Positions 1 to 7,999 of a DNA stretch of 64,000 nucleotides are shown one piece after another. The number at the start of each line of letters is the position of its first letter. Positions within the stretch are counted from its first letter, which is position 1. Location: assembly GCA_049295575.1 (NCBI GenBank), contig JBAQQX010000001.1, forward strand, positions 124,001 to 188,000, given 5' to 3'. This DNA comes from UBA6022 sp049295575. GTDB taxonomy: Bacteria > Patescibacteriota > Saccharimonadia > Saccharimonadales > Saccharimonadaceae. A program made the position numbers and the translations under genes. The notes beneath the pieces were generated by a model, which did not search any database, was not told where the DNA came from, and saw only the letters and a list, made by a program, of their open reading frames with translations.

Positions 1-1146
1 GTCTTAATTGATGACCAAAAAGTTGCGTATGAAACAGCCTTAAAACTTGCCGAAGAGTCATTAGCTGGTGTTAAAAATGTTTTTATAGTTGAAGGTGGAC
101 CTGGTACGGGCAAATCAGTACTAGCAATAAATTTATTAGTCGAATTAACAAAACGAGAGAAAGTAGCTCAGTACGTCACGAGAAACTCTGCGCCTCGTGA
201 AGTATACAAAGCAAAGTTAACGGGTACTTTTAGTAAGTCTCGTATAGACAATATGTTCAGTGGATCAGGATCGTTTCATAGTCTTAAGGATGATACGTTT
301 GATTGCTTGATTGTTGATGAAGCTCATCGATTGAACGAAAAATCAGGACTTTTCAATCATCTGGGAGAAAATCAGGTGAAAGAGATTATCGCCTCAAGTA
401 AATTTAGTATCTTCTTTGTCGATGAAGATCAAAAAGTTACTCTAAAAGATATTGGCGACAAGGAAGAAATTCGTTTTTGGGCTAACAGAATGGGCGCAAA
501 AGTAACAAGTTTATCTCTAGAATCACAGTTTCGTTGTAATGGATCAGACGGGTATTTATCCTGGCTGGATAACGCACTGCAGATACGCGACACTGCCAAT
601 AGGACCCTAGATGGAATAGATTATGATTTTAAGGTTATTGATAGTCCGATGGAGTTACATAAAATAATAACCGAAAAAAATATCCTAAAGAATAAAGCTC
701 GACTACTTGCTGGGTATTGTTGGAAGTGGATAAGCGGGAATAATCCGTCTTTAAAGGATATTCAGATAGGTGAATATGAAGCCACATGGAATTTAAAGTC
801 GCAGGGTCAGTCATGGATAATTCATCCTGAATCTGTGAGTGAGGTAGGTTGTATTCATACAAGTCAGGGGCTTGAAGTAGATTACGTTGGAGTGATAATT
901 GGGCCTGATCTTATTGTGCGCAATGGTAAAGTAATTACCGACGTAAGCAAGCGTGCAAGTTCCGATAAGTCAGTGCACGGATGGAAGAAGTTAATAAAAG
1001 AGGATCAAGAAGCGTCCCTGGCTCGATTCGACATGATTATTAAAAACACCTATCGTACGCTTATGACAAGAGGTCAGAAGGGCTGCTATATCTATTGTAC
1101 CGATCAAGAGACGGCGGAATACTTTAAGAATGTTTATAAATCATGA
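1..1146 (+). CDS. DUF2075 (Schlafen group 3-like) DNA/RNA helicase, 5' end missing
   Basis: The reading frame is open from the first base, so this is the C-terminal 381 residues of a longer protein. A Walker A loop (GGPGTGKS) lies at about residues 32-39 of the fragment. A Walker B with helicase motif II (DCLIVDEAH) follows near 102-110, then FFVDEDQK, a motif III-like segment, and a C-terminal helicase half with HTSQGLEVDYVG. This order is typical of the DUF2075 superfamily-1-like ATPases, which are often fused to an N-terminal GIY-YIG nuclease; that part would lie outside the window. Its stop overlaps the start of the HNH nuclease by four bases (ATGA), so the two are co-translated. A role in defence or nucleic-acid processing is inferred from family and partner. 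Confidence 0.85.
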   Translation, partial: VLIDDQKVAYETALKLAEESLAGVKNVFIVEGGPGTGKSVLAINLLVELTKREKVAQYVTRNSAPREVYKAKLTGTFSKSRIDNMFSGSGSFHSLKDDTFDCLIVDEAHRLNEKSGLFNHLGENQVKEIIASSKFSIFFVDEDQKVTLKDIGDKEEIRFWANRMGAKVTSLSLESQFRCNGSDGYLSWLDNALQIRDTANRTLDGIDYDFKVIDSPMELHKIITEKNILKNKARLLAGYCWKWISGNNPSLKDIQIGEYEATWNLKSQGQSWIIHPESVSEVGCIHTSQGLEVDYVGVIIGPDLIVRNGKVITDVSKRASSDKSVHGWKKLIKEDQEASLARFDMIIKNTYRTLMTRGQKGCYIYCTDQETAEYFKNVYKS

Positions 1147-2036
1147 AACTTATTGATTTTTTTCGTGATCAAATTGATAAGCCAGAAACTGGTTTTTTCA
1201 TTATTGATTCTGGTAATTACGAAAAAGATGATGATTATGTAACGTACGCCTGGTATAGGCACAGTAATAATAAGATAAAAGCTGGTGACGTTTTCATATA
1301 TAGGAAACCGCAAAAATTATCAGCTGATGGTAAGTTCTATTTATACGGTGCGGGTCAATTCGAGAAACTTGTAGGTGAAGATGCTGTAACGGGGTATATA
1401 ACTAACGCCCACCAGTTTAAGTCTCCTATTAAGCAGGTAGATTTAGAAGACTTCCAGTGGCACTGGAAAGAGCGTGGGCGAAGCTGGGAGCATTACTGGG
1501 GTCAGTATGGAATCAATAAGATAACGAAAAGTGACTTCATTAATATACTCGAACTTTTGAACGATGAGACCCATGATATGGTTGAAGACCAGAAAGTTAT
1601 AGAATATGATATTCAAATTGCTGAGGGTGACTTTTTTGTAGACGACGACACTTCAACTGTTAAGACTAGACCCTGGCAGCGTGCCTGGTCGCAGCGAGTT
1701 AAGGACAATTACGGTTTTAAGTGTGCAATGTGTGATATGTCTACGCCCGGGTTCTTGATAGGGTCACATATAAAGCCGGTAAGTATTGATAAAGATAATC
1801 GTATGAATCCATCTAATGGCCTCTGTCTTTGCGTTTTGCATGATAAGGCTTTTGATCAAGGATATATCACTGTCCAGGACAATGGTGTCATAGTTATGTC
1901 GCCTCTAATAGAAAAAGATATAAGGCTGAAAAATATGCTCGGTGACATTACTAAGAATAAAATCAATAAACCAATGAACTACAAGATAGACAATGATTTC
2001 CTGACTTATCATAGGGTAAATATTTTTAAACGATAA
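1143..2036 (+). CDS. HNH endonuclease with N-terminal recognition-like domain
   Basis: A 297-residue protein. The C-terminal third carries an HNH/McrA-type core: CAMCDMS at about 194-200, then GSHIKPVS, then NGLCLCVLHDKAFDQG. This gives the zinc-binding cysteine pairs and the catalytic His region. The first 120 residues form a separate domain (GDVFIYRKPQK, FYLYGAGQF, VTGYITNAHQF) that reads like a PUA/EVE-type fold, as in enzymes that recognise modified DNA; that fold call is inference. It overlaps the helicase gene before it by four bases. Together they look like a small restriction or defence module, possibly targeting modified DNA. The nuclease call is firm; the target is unknown. Confidence 0.8.
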   Translation: MKLIDFFRDQIDKPETGFFIIDSGNYEKDDDYVTYAWYRHSNNKIKAGDVFIYRKPQKLSADGKFYLYGAGQFEKLVGEDAVTGYITNAHQFKSPIKQVDLEDFQWHWKERGRSWEHYWGQYGINKITKSDFINILELLNDETHDMVEDQKVIEYDIQIAEGDFFVDDDTSTVKTRPWQRAWSQRVKDNYGFKCAMCDMSTPGFLIGSHIKPVSIDKDNRMNPSNGLCLCVLHDKAFDQGYITVQDNGVIVMSPLIEKDIRLKNMLGDITKNKINKPMNYKIDNDFLTYHRVNIFKR

Positions 2037-2165
2037 CTAGTCACCGAAGGGTATCATCTATTTATACAGGGTGATTTCAAGCTTTGTTTCATTTGAAGGG
2101 GGGATCAGGTAGCTGTACATAAAGAGAGTGAGCAAGCTGTAGGCATATATACCCCTGTTAAACGT

Positions 2166-2297
2166 TTAAATCATAAGTCTTTCTATGTCTAATATGGATT
2201 TTAGAGCGTGCTCATTGAAGTCATTGCAATCGGTTCGAAGTACGTCTACTAGTTGGAGCCAAGCATAAGCACTTTGCGCAAGCAGAGTGTTTTTGTT
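2166..2297 (-). pseudogene. possible remnant of a truncated minus-strand gene
   Basis: The minus strand reads about 43 protein-like residues (AYAWLQLVDVLRTD, then NEHALKSILDIERLMI) ending at a stop at 2166. Upstream the frame runs into the antisense of the kinase gene, and no plausible start or promoter is visible. It could be the surviving 3' end of an older gene displaced by the kinase, or chance. The rest of 2037-2313 shows nothing I can assign. Confidence 0.22.
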
Positions 2298-2313
2298 TTG
2301 GTAAGATATAGAT

Positions 2314-2862
2314 ATGCTTTCAAAACTAATAATTATTCGTGGCAATTCTGGTAGCGGAAAAACAACAGTTGCCAAGGAAGTTCGCAGCAGGATTGGTGAT
2401 GGGCTTAGTGACAACACCATGCTGATACAGCAAGACACATTGCGCCGTGATATTTTGAGAGAGCGGGATATGTTGGAGAAGCGTGCAACAATTGAGCTTA
2501 TCGAACTTATGGCAGAGTTTGGTCGAAAGCAAGGTCGAACGGTTATATTAGAGGGAATATTCACTGTTAAGAAATATGGTGCGATGCTAGATAAACTAGC
2601 AAGTAAGTTTGATGAAGTCTATGTATATTATTTTGATTTGCCATTCGAAGAAACGTTAGTGAGGCATAAATCAAAACCTAACGCCCACGAATTTGGTGAA
2701 AAAGAAATGCGTGATTGGTGGAATGAAAAAGATTTTTTGGGTATGCCAAACGAAAAAACTTTAAATGAGGAAATGGACATTGAAGACATTGTCAGTCAAA
2801 TTATCTTTGACATTGGCGTTGCGAAGAGCGTCCACGAGCGGGAGCCAAAATTATTACAATAA
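2314..2862 (+). CDS. P-loop kinase (AAA_33 / zeta-toxin-like fold)
   Basis: A 182-residue protein with a Walker A loop at residues 10-17 (GNSGSGKT), a DTLRRDILRE segment resembling the substrate-binding region of small-molecule kinases, and VILEGIF, a strand typical of the predicted ATP-dependent kinases related to chloramphenicol phosphotransferase and zeta toxin. The substrate cannot be read from sequence. A TAAGAT -10 element at 2302-2307 lies six bases before the ATG, so the mRNA is probably leaderless. No antitoxin-like gene sits beside it, which argues against a zeta toxin. A terminator follows at once. Confidence 0.75.
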   Translation: MLSKLIIIRGNSGSGKTTVAKEVRSRIGDGLSDNTMLIQQDTLRRDILRERDMLEKRATIELIELMAEFGRKQGRTVILEGIFTVKKYGAMLDKLASKFDEVYVYYFDLPFEETLVRHKSKPNAHEFGEKEMRDWWNEKDFLGMPNEKTLNEEMDIEDIVSQIIFDIGVAKSVHEREPKLLQ

Positions 2863-2890
2863 AAGACCGGTCGCTAAAACACGGTCTTTT
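2861..2890 (+). terminator. rho-independent terminator of the kinase gene
   Basis: A nine-base stem AAAAGACCG / CGGTCTTTT with a 12-base loop. The 3' arm ends in a T run. It begins inside the stop codon of the kinase gene. Confidence 0.8.
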
Positions 2891-2933
2891 ATATTTCTCT
2901 ATGCGGTATGAATTTTTGTTATAATCTACATTA

Positions 2934-3311
2934 ATGGATACAAGCGGTAGTATGTATGAAAATGTTGACGATTATATTGCTAGCTTTTCAGTGCAGGTAC
3001 AGAGTGTGTTGAATCAAATTCGAGCAATTATAAAAAAAGCTGCTCCTGATGCTATCGAAAGTATCGCCTATGGTATGCCTGCTTACAAGCAGAATGGTAA
3101 GCCTCTGGTCTATTTTGCGGCATTTAAAAATCACATTGGTTTTTATGCAACGCCTCAGACTCACGAGGACTTTTCGTCAGAACTAGGCAAGTACAAGCAA
3201 GGCAAGGGGTCGGTACAGTTTCCATTAGATCAGCCCATTCCATACGAACTTATCTCAAGAATGACTACGTATAAAGTGGAGATATTGCGTAGCGGTACCG
3301 CAAAACCGTAA
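2934..3311 (+). CDS. DUF1801 (YdhG-like) domain protein
   Basis: A 125-residue cytoplasmic protein covering a whole DUF1801 domain: IRAIIKKAAPDAIESIAYGMPAY, KPLVYFAAFKNHIGFYATP, and GKGSVQFPLDQPIPYELI. The family includes B. subtilis YdhG/FraH-like proteins proposed as iron chaperones, but the biochemical role is unsettled. A TATAAT box at 2920-2925 lies eight bases before this ATG, consistent with a leaderless mRNA. The next in-frame ATG is at 2952; the -10 spacing favours 2934. Confidence 0.75.
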   Translation: MDTSGSMYENVDDYIASFSVQVQSVLNQIRAIIKKAAPDAIESIAYGMPAYKQNGKPLVYFAAFKNHIGFYATPQTHEDFSSELGKYKQGKGSVQFPLDQPIPYELISRMTTYKVEILRSGTAKP

Positions 3312-3437
3312 TTTATTATCTGTAGGCTGAGTAAAATGACTATACTTAACTATCTTTACTTGATGTAGTTGCTAAGTGCGAGAAGAATAGCACATAGATA
3401 TGACTAACCGACACGAAAAAGATATAATAAAATATGG

Positions 3438-4091
3438 ATGCGATATAAACGTAAACTATATAAAAGTATCAAGCGGTGGGTGAAAAAACACTGCAGACAC
3501 ATTACTCGCGCGCTACTGAAACCAAGAAATGTATTAATATTTCTAGCGGTAGGCGGGCTGTTTTCGCTTATACTACTAAATATGCAAGAGTCGGAAAAGA
3601 TACATACCGCTGATTTACTGAATACGATCGCTAAAGTTGAGAGTAGGTATAATTACAATGCCTATTTTGGGAATTCAAATAATACGTCAACTCAGTTTAC
3701 TACTATGACTGTGGGCGAAGTGCTGATATGGCAAAAACAGTTTGTTGAGCAAGGGAACCTGAGCTCTGCTGTTGGTAGATACCAATTTATAGACACGACT
3801 TTACGCGGGTTAGTACGTGAGTTAAAGATTAATGAAGATATGAAATTTGACGAGGCGCTCCAGGACAGACTTGCTGTTGCGCTGCTTGAGCGAAGGGGTA
3901 TCCGTGACTATGTGGACAATAAAATTAGCCGTGAAGAATTTGCGTATAGATTGTCAAAAGAGTGGGCTGCATTGCCAAAGGCCGTTGGCGAGAATCCAGA
4001 ACAGTCGTATTATGCCGGTGACGGATTAAATAAGGCGCAGTTAAGCATTGACGAAATATACGCCGGTATAGCGACCGTGCGTAAACTTTAG
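3438..4091 (+). CDS. membrane-anchored lysozyme-like (phage lambda endolysin-type) protein
   Basis: A 217-residue protein with a basic N-terminus and one membrane helix at about residues 30-46, so the rest lies outside the membrane. The exported part has IAKVESRYNYNAYFG with a candidate catalytic Glu, and SSAVGRYQFIDTTLRGL, matching the GRYQ motif of lambda R-type lytic enzymes and related muramidases. Probable role: peptidoglycan cleavage during growth, or attack on a host wall; which one cannot be told. A TATAAT box at 3423-3428 is nine bases before the ATG (leaderless). Family assignment is from motifs only. Confidence 0.65.
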   Translation: MRYKRKLYKSIKRWVKKHCRHITRALLKPRNVLIFLAVGGLFSLILLNMQESEKIHTADLLNTIAKVESRYNYNAYFGNSNNTSTQFTTMTVGEVLIWQKQFVEQGNLSSAVGRYQFIDTTLRGLVRELKINEDMKFDEALQDRLAVALLERRGIRDYVDNKISREEFAYRLSKEWAALPKAVGENPEQSYYAGDGLNKAQLSIDEIYAGIATVRKL

Positions 4092-4115
4092 TTGTGTTTT
4101 TGGTATAGTAAATAC

Positions 4116-4682
4116 ATGACAGTAGCGAACTTGAGCACCGACCTGCCAATAATTAGTTTCGAATCTACTCTACTAAAGATAAAGAAGTGGACTATCTTGA
4201 GGTTGCCTGCTGCCGCTAGCGAAGAATTGCCATCACGCGGACAAGTGATGGTTAAGGGGAAGCTTAACGGTCGTGACTTTCGGCAAGTGCTCGAACCGGA
4301 TGGAAACTGGGGTCATTGGTTCAAGCTTGACACTAAACTGCAGAAATCTATTGGCATAAGCGCAGGTGACACGGTGAAGCTTGAGATTAGTCCAAGTAAG
4401 GAATGGCCCGAGCCAACTCTGCCGAACGACTTCTCTCAGGCGCTACGCTCTGCACCATCTGCTGTTCAGGATCTTTGGACGAAGATCACACCAATGGCAC
4501 GCTGGGAATGGATACGATGGGTCAATGCAACTAGCAATACCGAAACTCGCGAGAGGCGAGTTGAAGTATCTATTTCTAAACTTCGATCTGGTAAAAGGCG
4601 ACCTTGCTGCTTTAACCTTGCTGCCTGTACCGATCCAGACTTATCGAAAAGCGGCAGGCTTATTGAACCGACAGAGAAATAA
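4116..4682 (+). CDS. DUF1905 + YdeI-like (OmdA) protein
   Basis: About 188 residues. The N-terminal half (ILRLPAAASEELPSRGQVMVKGKLNG, then FKLDTKLQKSIGISAGDTV) is a DUF1905 beta domain. The C-terminal half (FSQALRSAPSAVQDLWTKITPMARWEWIRWV) matches the YdeI/OmpD-associated helical domain, linked in other bacteria to envelope stress and bacteriocin protection. I start at the ATG at 4116 rather than an upstream TTG at 4092, because a TATAGT box at 4104-4109 would then sit six bases before the start, as in many genes here. Confidence 0.7.
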   Translation: MTVANLSTDLPIISFESTLLKIKKWTILRLPAAASEELPSRGQVMVKGKLNGRDFRQVLEPDGNWGHWFKLDTKLQKSIGISAGDTVKLEISPSKEWPEPTLPNDFSQALRSAPSAVQDLWTKITPMARWEWIRWVNATSNTETRERRVEVSISKLRSGKRRPCCFNLAACTDPDLSKSGRLIEPTEK

Positions 4683-4733
4683 CCGCATCTAAAGATCTTC
4701 AATCCGAAAATCTTTTGCTATACTTAAGGTACA

Positions 4734-5189
4734 ATGTGGGCGAAAAATAAAAACTCAGGCTTTACGATCGTCGAACTCCTTATCGTTATTGTGATTATTG
4801 GTATCCTGGCCGCGATTACTATCGTCGCCTATAACGGCATTCAGACGCGGGCAAAATCTAGTGCGGTTCAAAGTCTCGTCGATACTCTTGAAAGTAAGGC
4901 TAAGGCGTACCAGTCGATCACTGGACAATACCCGACTGCCGATCAACTGAAATACAATCAAGCAGTAGGTAGCGCGGTAACTAATAGCGGACCAGCTGAA
5001 GCTCGGCTTGATGGTATTACGCTTTCGACGTTGACGTCGGGACCGGGTCCAGCAGCCAGTAATGGCACGACCGTCGTACGCTATGTGTATCAAGATACGA
5101 CATGTGGCTGGTTTGACTGGTGGGACTATACCAACGACAGAATCACGACATTATCTACGAACCCGTCATCGACGAAGGTTGGCTGCTAG
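4734..5189 (+). CDS. type IV prepilin-like protein
   Basis: A 151-residue prepilin. The start reads MWAKNKNSG then FTIVELLIVIVIIGILAA: a charged leader, a G/F prepilin peptidase site after residue 9, Glu at mature position 5 and a hydrophobic helix. The C-terminal globular part is short, with two cysteines near the end (TTCGW and VGC) that could form a disulfide. It should be a pilus subunit or pseudopilin at the cell surface. TATACT at 4719-4724 lies nine bases before the ATG (leaderless). Its first 30 codons and promoter closely match the gene at 5643. Confidence 0.85.
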   Translation: MWAKNKNSGFTIVELLIVIVIIGILAAITIVAYNGIQTRAKSSAVQSLVDTLESKAKAYQSITGQYPTADQLKYNQAVGSAVTNSGPAEARLDGITLSTLTSGPGPAASNGTTVVRYVYQDTTCGWFDWWDYTNDRITTLSTNPSSTKVGC

Positions 5190-5231
5190 GGGTGAGTCAT
5201 CCTGGCGTGTGATATTTGCTATAATAAACCT

Positions 5232-5537
5232 ATGACGGTAAAAAGAATCGCTAACTTGCTCACTTACAACAGTATTCGTGTTGTAGTAGGAACGGGCCTC
5301 ATTTTACTCGTGCCTTTGATAGCGATGATGTTTACGGACGAGGTGAACTGGACTGTTACAGATTTTATTCTGATGGGCGCCCTTTTGATCAGTGCCGGAC
5401 TTTTGTTTACTTTCGTAGCTGGGAGAGTTAGTGCTAGATACAGAGCGGTTATCGCTGCCGTATTTATCGCAGTAGTGCTGCTTATCTGGGTCGAACTTGC
5501 TGTTGGTGTCTTTGGATCACCATTCGCCGGAGAATAG
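5232..5537 (+). CDS. small three-helix membrane protein, unknown
   Basis: A 101-residue protein I do not recognise. Hydrophobic segments at about 18-34, 43-63 and 72-94 suggest three membrane helices with few polar loops. TATAAT at 5220-5225 is six bases before the ATG, so it has its own leaderless promoter. It lies between two prepilin genes but nothing in it indicates pilus assembly. Confidence 0.6.
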   Translation: MTVKRIANLLTYNSIRVVVGTGLILLVPLIAMMFTDEVNWTVTDFILMGALLISAGLLFTFVAGRVSARYRAVIAAVFIAVVLLIWVELAVGVFGSPFAGE

Positions 5538-5642
5538 TAGTCTTCTCATTTTCTGGGTTTTAAAGGTTCTTATAACACCGCCGATTGGCCTTATATAGTT
5601 AATTATCATTAAGTTTGTAGTATTTGTTATACTTAAAATAAT

Positions 5643-6269
5643 ATGTGGGCAAAAAATAAAAACTCAGGCTTTACTATCGTTGAACTCCTTATTGTTATTG
5701 TCATCATCGGTATTCTCGCCACAATAACAATCGTGGCATTTAACGGCATACAGGAGAGGTCAAGGGCATCAGCTGCGGCTTCCGATATCTCTAGTAATGT
5801 GAAGGTCGCGAAGCTTGTCAGCGCTTCTACAGGTAATGCACCGACGACCATAGACGTGCTGCAATCGAGCAGTAAAATGACTACTTCCCAGGGGGTTTAT
5901 AAGTTATCGACATTTTGCGCCTCGAGCCAAGGATACGCACTTGCCGCAGAGACAATTACGGGCAATAAGTATTATTCTTTAAACGGCGCCGCGAGTATCC
6001 AAGATAACAATATTGATGTAACGAACGCCTGTCAGGGTCTCGGTGTGACATCGGCGGATAAGATATTTCTCGGCATGCCATCAACTTCATGTGCGGCAGA
6101 AAATGGCACATGTTCCATTTCAGGTACAGCCTCGGTTGCCTACGGATCACTTGCCCTAGGCAAATTCAATGCGAAGAAGGATCTAACTGGACCTGTTTCT
6201 TGTACGAATACTTTCTTTGGCGATCCCGCCTCGGGTTACGGCAAAGCCTGCTATATACTTGCCTATTAA
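5643..6269 (+). CDS. type IV prepilin-like protein
   Basis: A 208-residue prepilin with the same leader and helix as the gene at 4734 (MWAKNKNSG, then FTIVELLIV). The C-terminal domain is different and longer, with six cysteines (for example in TFCASSQ, NACQGLG, TSCAAENGTCS, GKACYILAY), suggesting a disulfide-stabilised surface domain. It may be a minor pilin or adhesive tip subunit; that is inference. TATACT at 5628-5633 lies nine bases before the ATG (leaderless). Duplication of the 5' part with diversification of the 3' part is evident when the two genes are compared. Confidence 0.85.
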   Translation: MWAKNKNSGFTIVELLIVIVIIGILATITIVAFNGIQERSRASAAASDISSNVKVAKLVSASTGNAPTTIDVLQSSSKMTTSQGVYKLSTFCASSQGYALAAETITGNKYYSLNGAASIQDNNIDVTNACQGLGVTSADKIFLGMPSTSCAAENGTCSISGTASVAYGSLALGKFNAKKDLTGPVSCTNTFFGDPASGYGKACYILAY

Positions 6270-6378
6270 TAGGTGTCTCTCTATTTGCCGTGACGCGTAA
6301 ATCTGTATTAGCTTTCAATGGTTTGCTATGATGAATATAGAAGCAAGCGTAATGAATCGATGGATCGAGGAGGTTACT

Positions 6379-6831
6379 ATGACAGAGAAGATTACCCCTA
6401 ATTTATGGTTTGATGGCAACGCTAAAGAGGCTGTGGAATTCTATCTTTCGGTATTTCCAGATAGCAAGATTAATGAAACAACGTACTACCCGGAGGAGGG
6501 GTTGCTTGATTTTCAAAAAGATTTGGCTGGTCAGGTGTTGACAATTGATTTTGAACTTAATGGCAATAAGTTTACTGCCATTAACGCAGGCTCGGAATTT
6601 AAGTTTAATGAATCTGTTTCTTTTTCGATTGCATGCAAGGATCAGGATGAGATTGATTATTATTGGGGTAAGCTCTCTCGAGTTCCTGAGTCTGAGCAGT
6701 GTGGCTGGTGTAAAGATCAGTTCGGCCTCAGCTGGCAGGTCGTACCGGAAAACATAGGAGATCTAATGAAGGGTCCAGACGCATTTACTAATATGATGCA
6801 GATGAAGAAACTCGTTATTGCAGATTTCTAG
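6379..6831 (+). CDS. VOC superfamily protein (PhnB / 3-demethylubiquinone methyltransferase-like)
   Basis: About 150 residues with the PhnB-like vicinal-oxygen-chelate pattern: MTEKITPNLWFDGNAKEAVEF, SVFPDSK, LTIDFELNGNKFTAINAG, EQCGWCKDQFGLSWQVVP. The family includes glyoxalase-like proteins of unknown substrate. The upstream ATG at 6328 lies within the -10 box (TATGAT, 6327-6332). A good Shine-Dalgarno GAGGAGGT at 6367-6374 precedes the ATG at 6379, which I take as the start. It therefore has a leader of about 40 bases, unlike its leaderless neighbours. Confidence 0.8.
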   Translation: MTEKITPNLWFDGNAKEAVEFYLSVFPDSKINETTYYPEEGLLDFQKDLAGQVLTIDFELNGNKFTAINAGSEFKFNESVSFSIACKDQDEIDYYWGKLSRVPESEQCGWCKDQFGLSWQVVPENIGDLMKGPDAFTNMMQMKKLVIADF

Positions 6832-6884
6832 ATAGTATTTGGCTACCACAGGTGTACGCCTGGTTTACGACAGGAGAGACAGGC

Positions 6885-6917
6885 ATAAAAAGACCTTCAA
6901 GCCGAAGGTCTTTTTAT
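6885..6917 (+). terminator. rho-independent terminator after the VOC gene
   Basis: A 14-base stem ATAAAAAGACCTTC with its complement at 6904-6917, five-base loop, and a T-rich 3' arm. It would also act on minus-strand transcripts, but no minus gene is near. Confidence 0.85.
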
Positions 6918-7060
6918 ATGCATTAAGTTTATGCCTAGTATAGCTATGATGAGTATTTGCATTTATTGCAAAAAAGTAAAATATATTACAGCTCGGCACT
7001 TGCTGGGTTGGTATTCTCTTTATAGCACGGCAGAAAAGTAAAAACGAAAGGAGGTGCTAG

Positions 7061-7441
7061 ATGAAGAAATTATTAGTAATCGGAACTATCATGCTACTTG
7101 CGTTTATGATGGGTGGATTACAGTTTACGGGAGACGACCTACTCTCAGTGCTATGGTCGACGACGACTGAGTATCAAATAGTTCGACTTGCACTTACGGC
7201 ACTGTTGCTTGGGTTGCTGTTTTCTACTCCCCCGCGTAGTATGCGCTTTCGTATCGTGTTCGCGGTCGTGGCAACGGTGCTCCTGAGTGGATCGCTAGTA
7301 ATGCTTCTTAACTATCAAATGTACGCACTTGATGCAGTTATGTTCATTGAGATTGCAATTATCCTTGCTATTGAAGCGATCGAGTCTCCAGCCTATTTGC
7401 GACTTTCGACTAAGAAAGAGCAGACTATATTTCAGGCATAG
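7061..7441 (+). CDS. small four-helix membrane protein, unknown
   Basis: A 126-residue protein with hydrophobic stretches at about 4-20, 43-57, 65-87 and 90-108. I recognise no family. A strong Shine-Dalgarno (AAAGGAGGT) lies six bases before the ATG, pointing to high translation. Upstream is a perfect short inverted repeat TTGCA / TGCAA at 6957-6971 that could be an operator. A terminator follows. Confidence 0.6.
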   Translation: MKKLLVIGTIMLLAFMMGGLQFTGDDLLSVLWSTTTEYQIVRLALTALLLGLLFSTPPRSMRFRIVFAVVATVLLSGSLVMLLNYQMYALDAVMFIEIAIILAIEAIESPAYLRLSTKKEQTIFQA

Positions 7442-7461
7442 TTTCTTGAGATACGCTATGG

Positions 7462-7490
7462 AATATCCGTCGTTTGGCGGATATTTTTTA
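7462..7490 (+). terminator. rho-independent terminator
   Basis: Stem AATATCCG / CGGATATT (7462-7469 and 7478-7485) with an eight-base loop followed by TTTTTA. Confidence 0.75.
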
Positions 7491-7593
7491 TCTTTAATTT
7501 TAATAAATAAAATGCCATTTTAGTAATATATTTAACAGGTAGAACGTGTATATCCGTTTATTGTAGATACATAACTAACAAAGGAGAAATACA

Positions 7594-7869
7594 ATGTTAC
7601 TAGATATCGTACTATGGATTCTATTCGGAGCTTTAGCAGGATGGATTGCCTCAAAAATTATGAAGACAGACGCGCAGATGGGTGCTCTAGCTAATATCGT
7701 CGTAGGTATTATCGGTGCATTTATCGGTGGATTCCTCGTACGGACATTGACCGGTAACCAAGTCGAGGGCTTTAGTGTCACCAGTTTGATTGTTGCGATC
7801 CTTGGCGCAGTTGTCTTGCTGGCTATCGTGAAGGCATTCACTAGCCGTGGCGCACACCGTATCCAATAA
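7594..7869 (+). CDS. GlsB/YeaQ/YmgE-type stress membrane protein, copy 1
   Basis: A 91-residue transglycosylase-associated (Tag1/YeaQ) protein with three membrane helices and the family signature GWIASKIMKT, GIIGAFIGGFLV and AILGAVVLLAIVKAF. Members are small inner-membrane proteins induced in envelope or general stress; the mechanism is unknown. It has a Shine-Dalgarno (AAAGGAGA) and its own terminator. The gene at 14042 is a close paralogue, almost identical over the first 50 residues, and the two flank the signalling island. Confidence 0.9.
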   Translation: MLLDIVLWILFGALAGWIASKIMKTDAQMGALANIVVGIIGAFIGGFLVRTLTGNQVEGFSVTSLIVAILGAVVLLAIVKAFTSRGAHRIQ

Positions 7870-7885
7870 GTCAGATAACGTACAC

Positions 7886-7913
7886 AATAGGAGATCCTGC
7901 GAGATCTCCTATT
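7886..7913 (+). terminator. rho-independent terminator of GlsB copy 1
   Basis: Perfect 11-base stem AATAGGAGATC / GATCTCCTATT with a six-base loop; TTTT follows. Confidence 0.85.
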
Positions 7914-7999
7914 TTGCGTGATCGGGTGTCAATAACAATATATATCCGTATAATTACCACAGAAGGGTGCGCCGTACTTGAGTAGACGCAATACTATCC

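Noticed and set aside
2298..2564. Continuation of the minus-strand fragment across the kinase gene
   Set aside because: Ser/Ile-rich antisense of a clear P-loop kinase; only the part outside the kinase looks protein-like.
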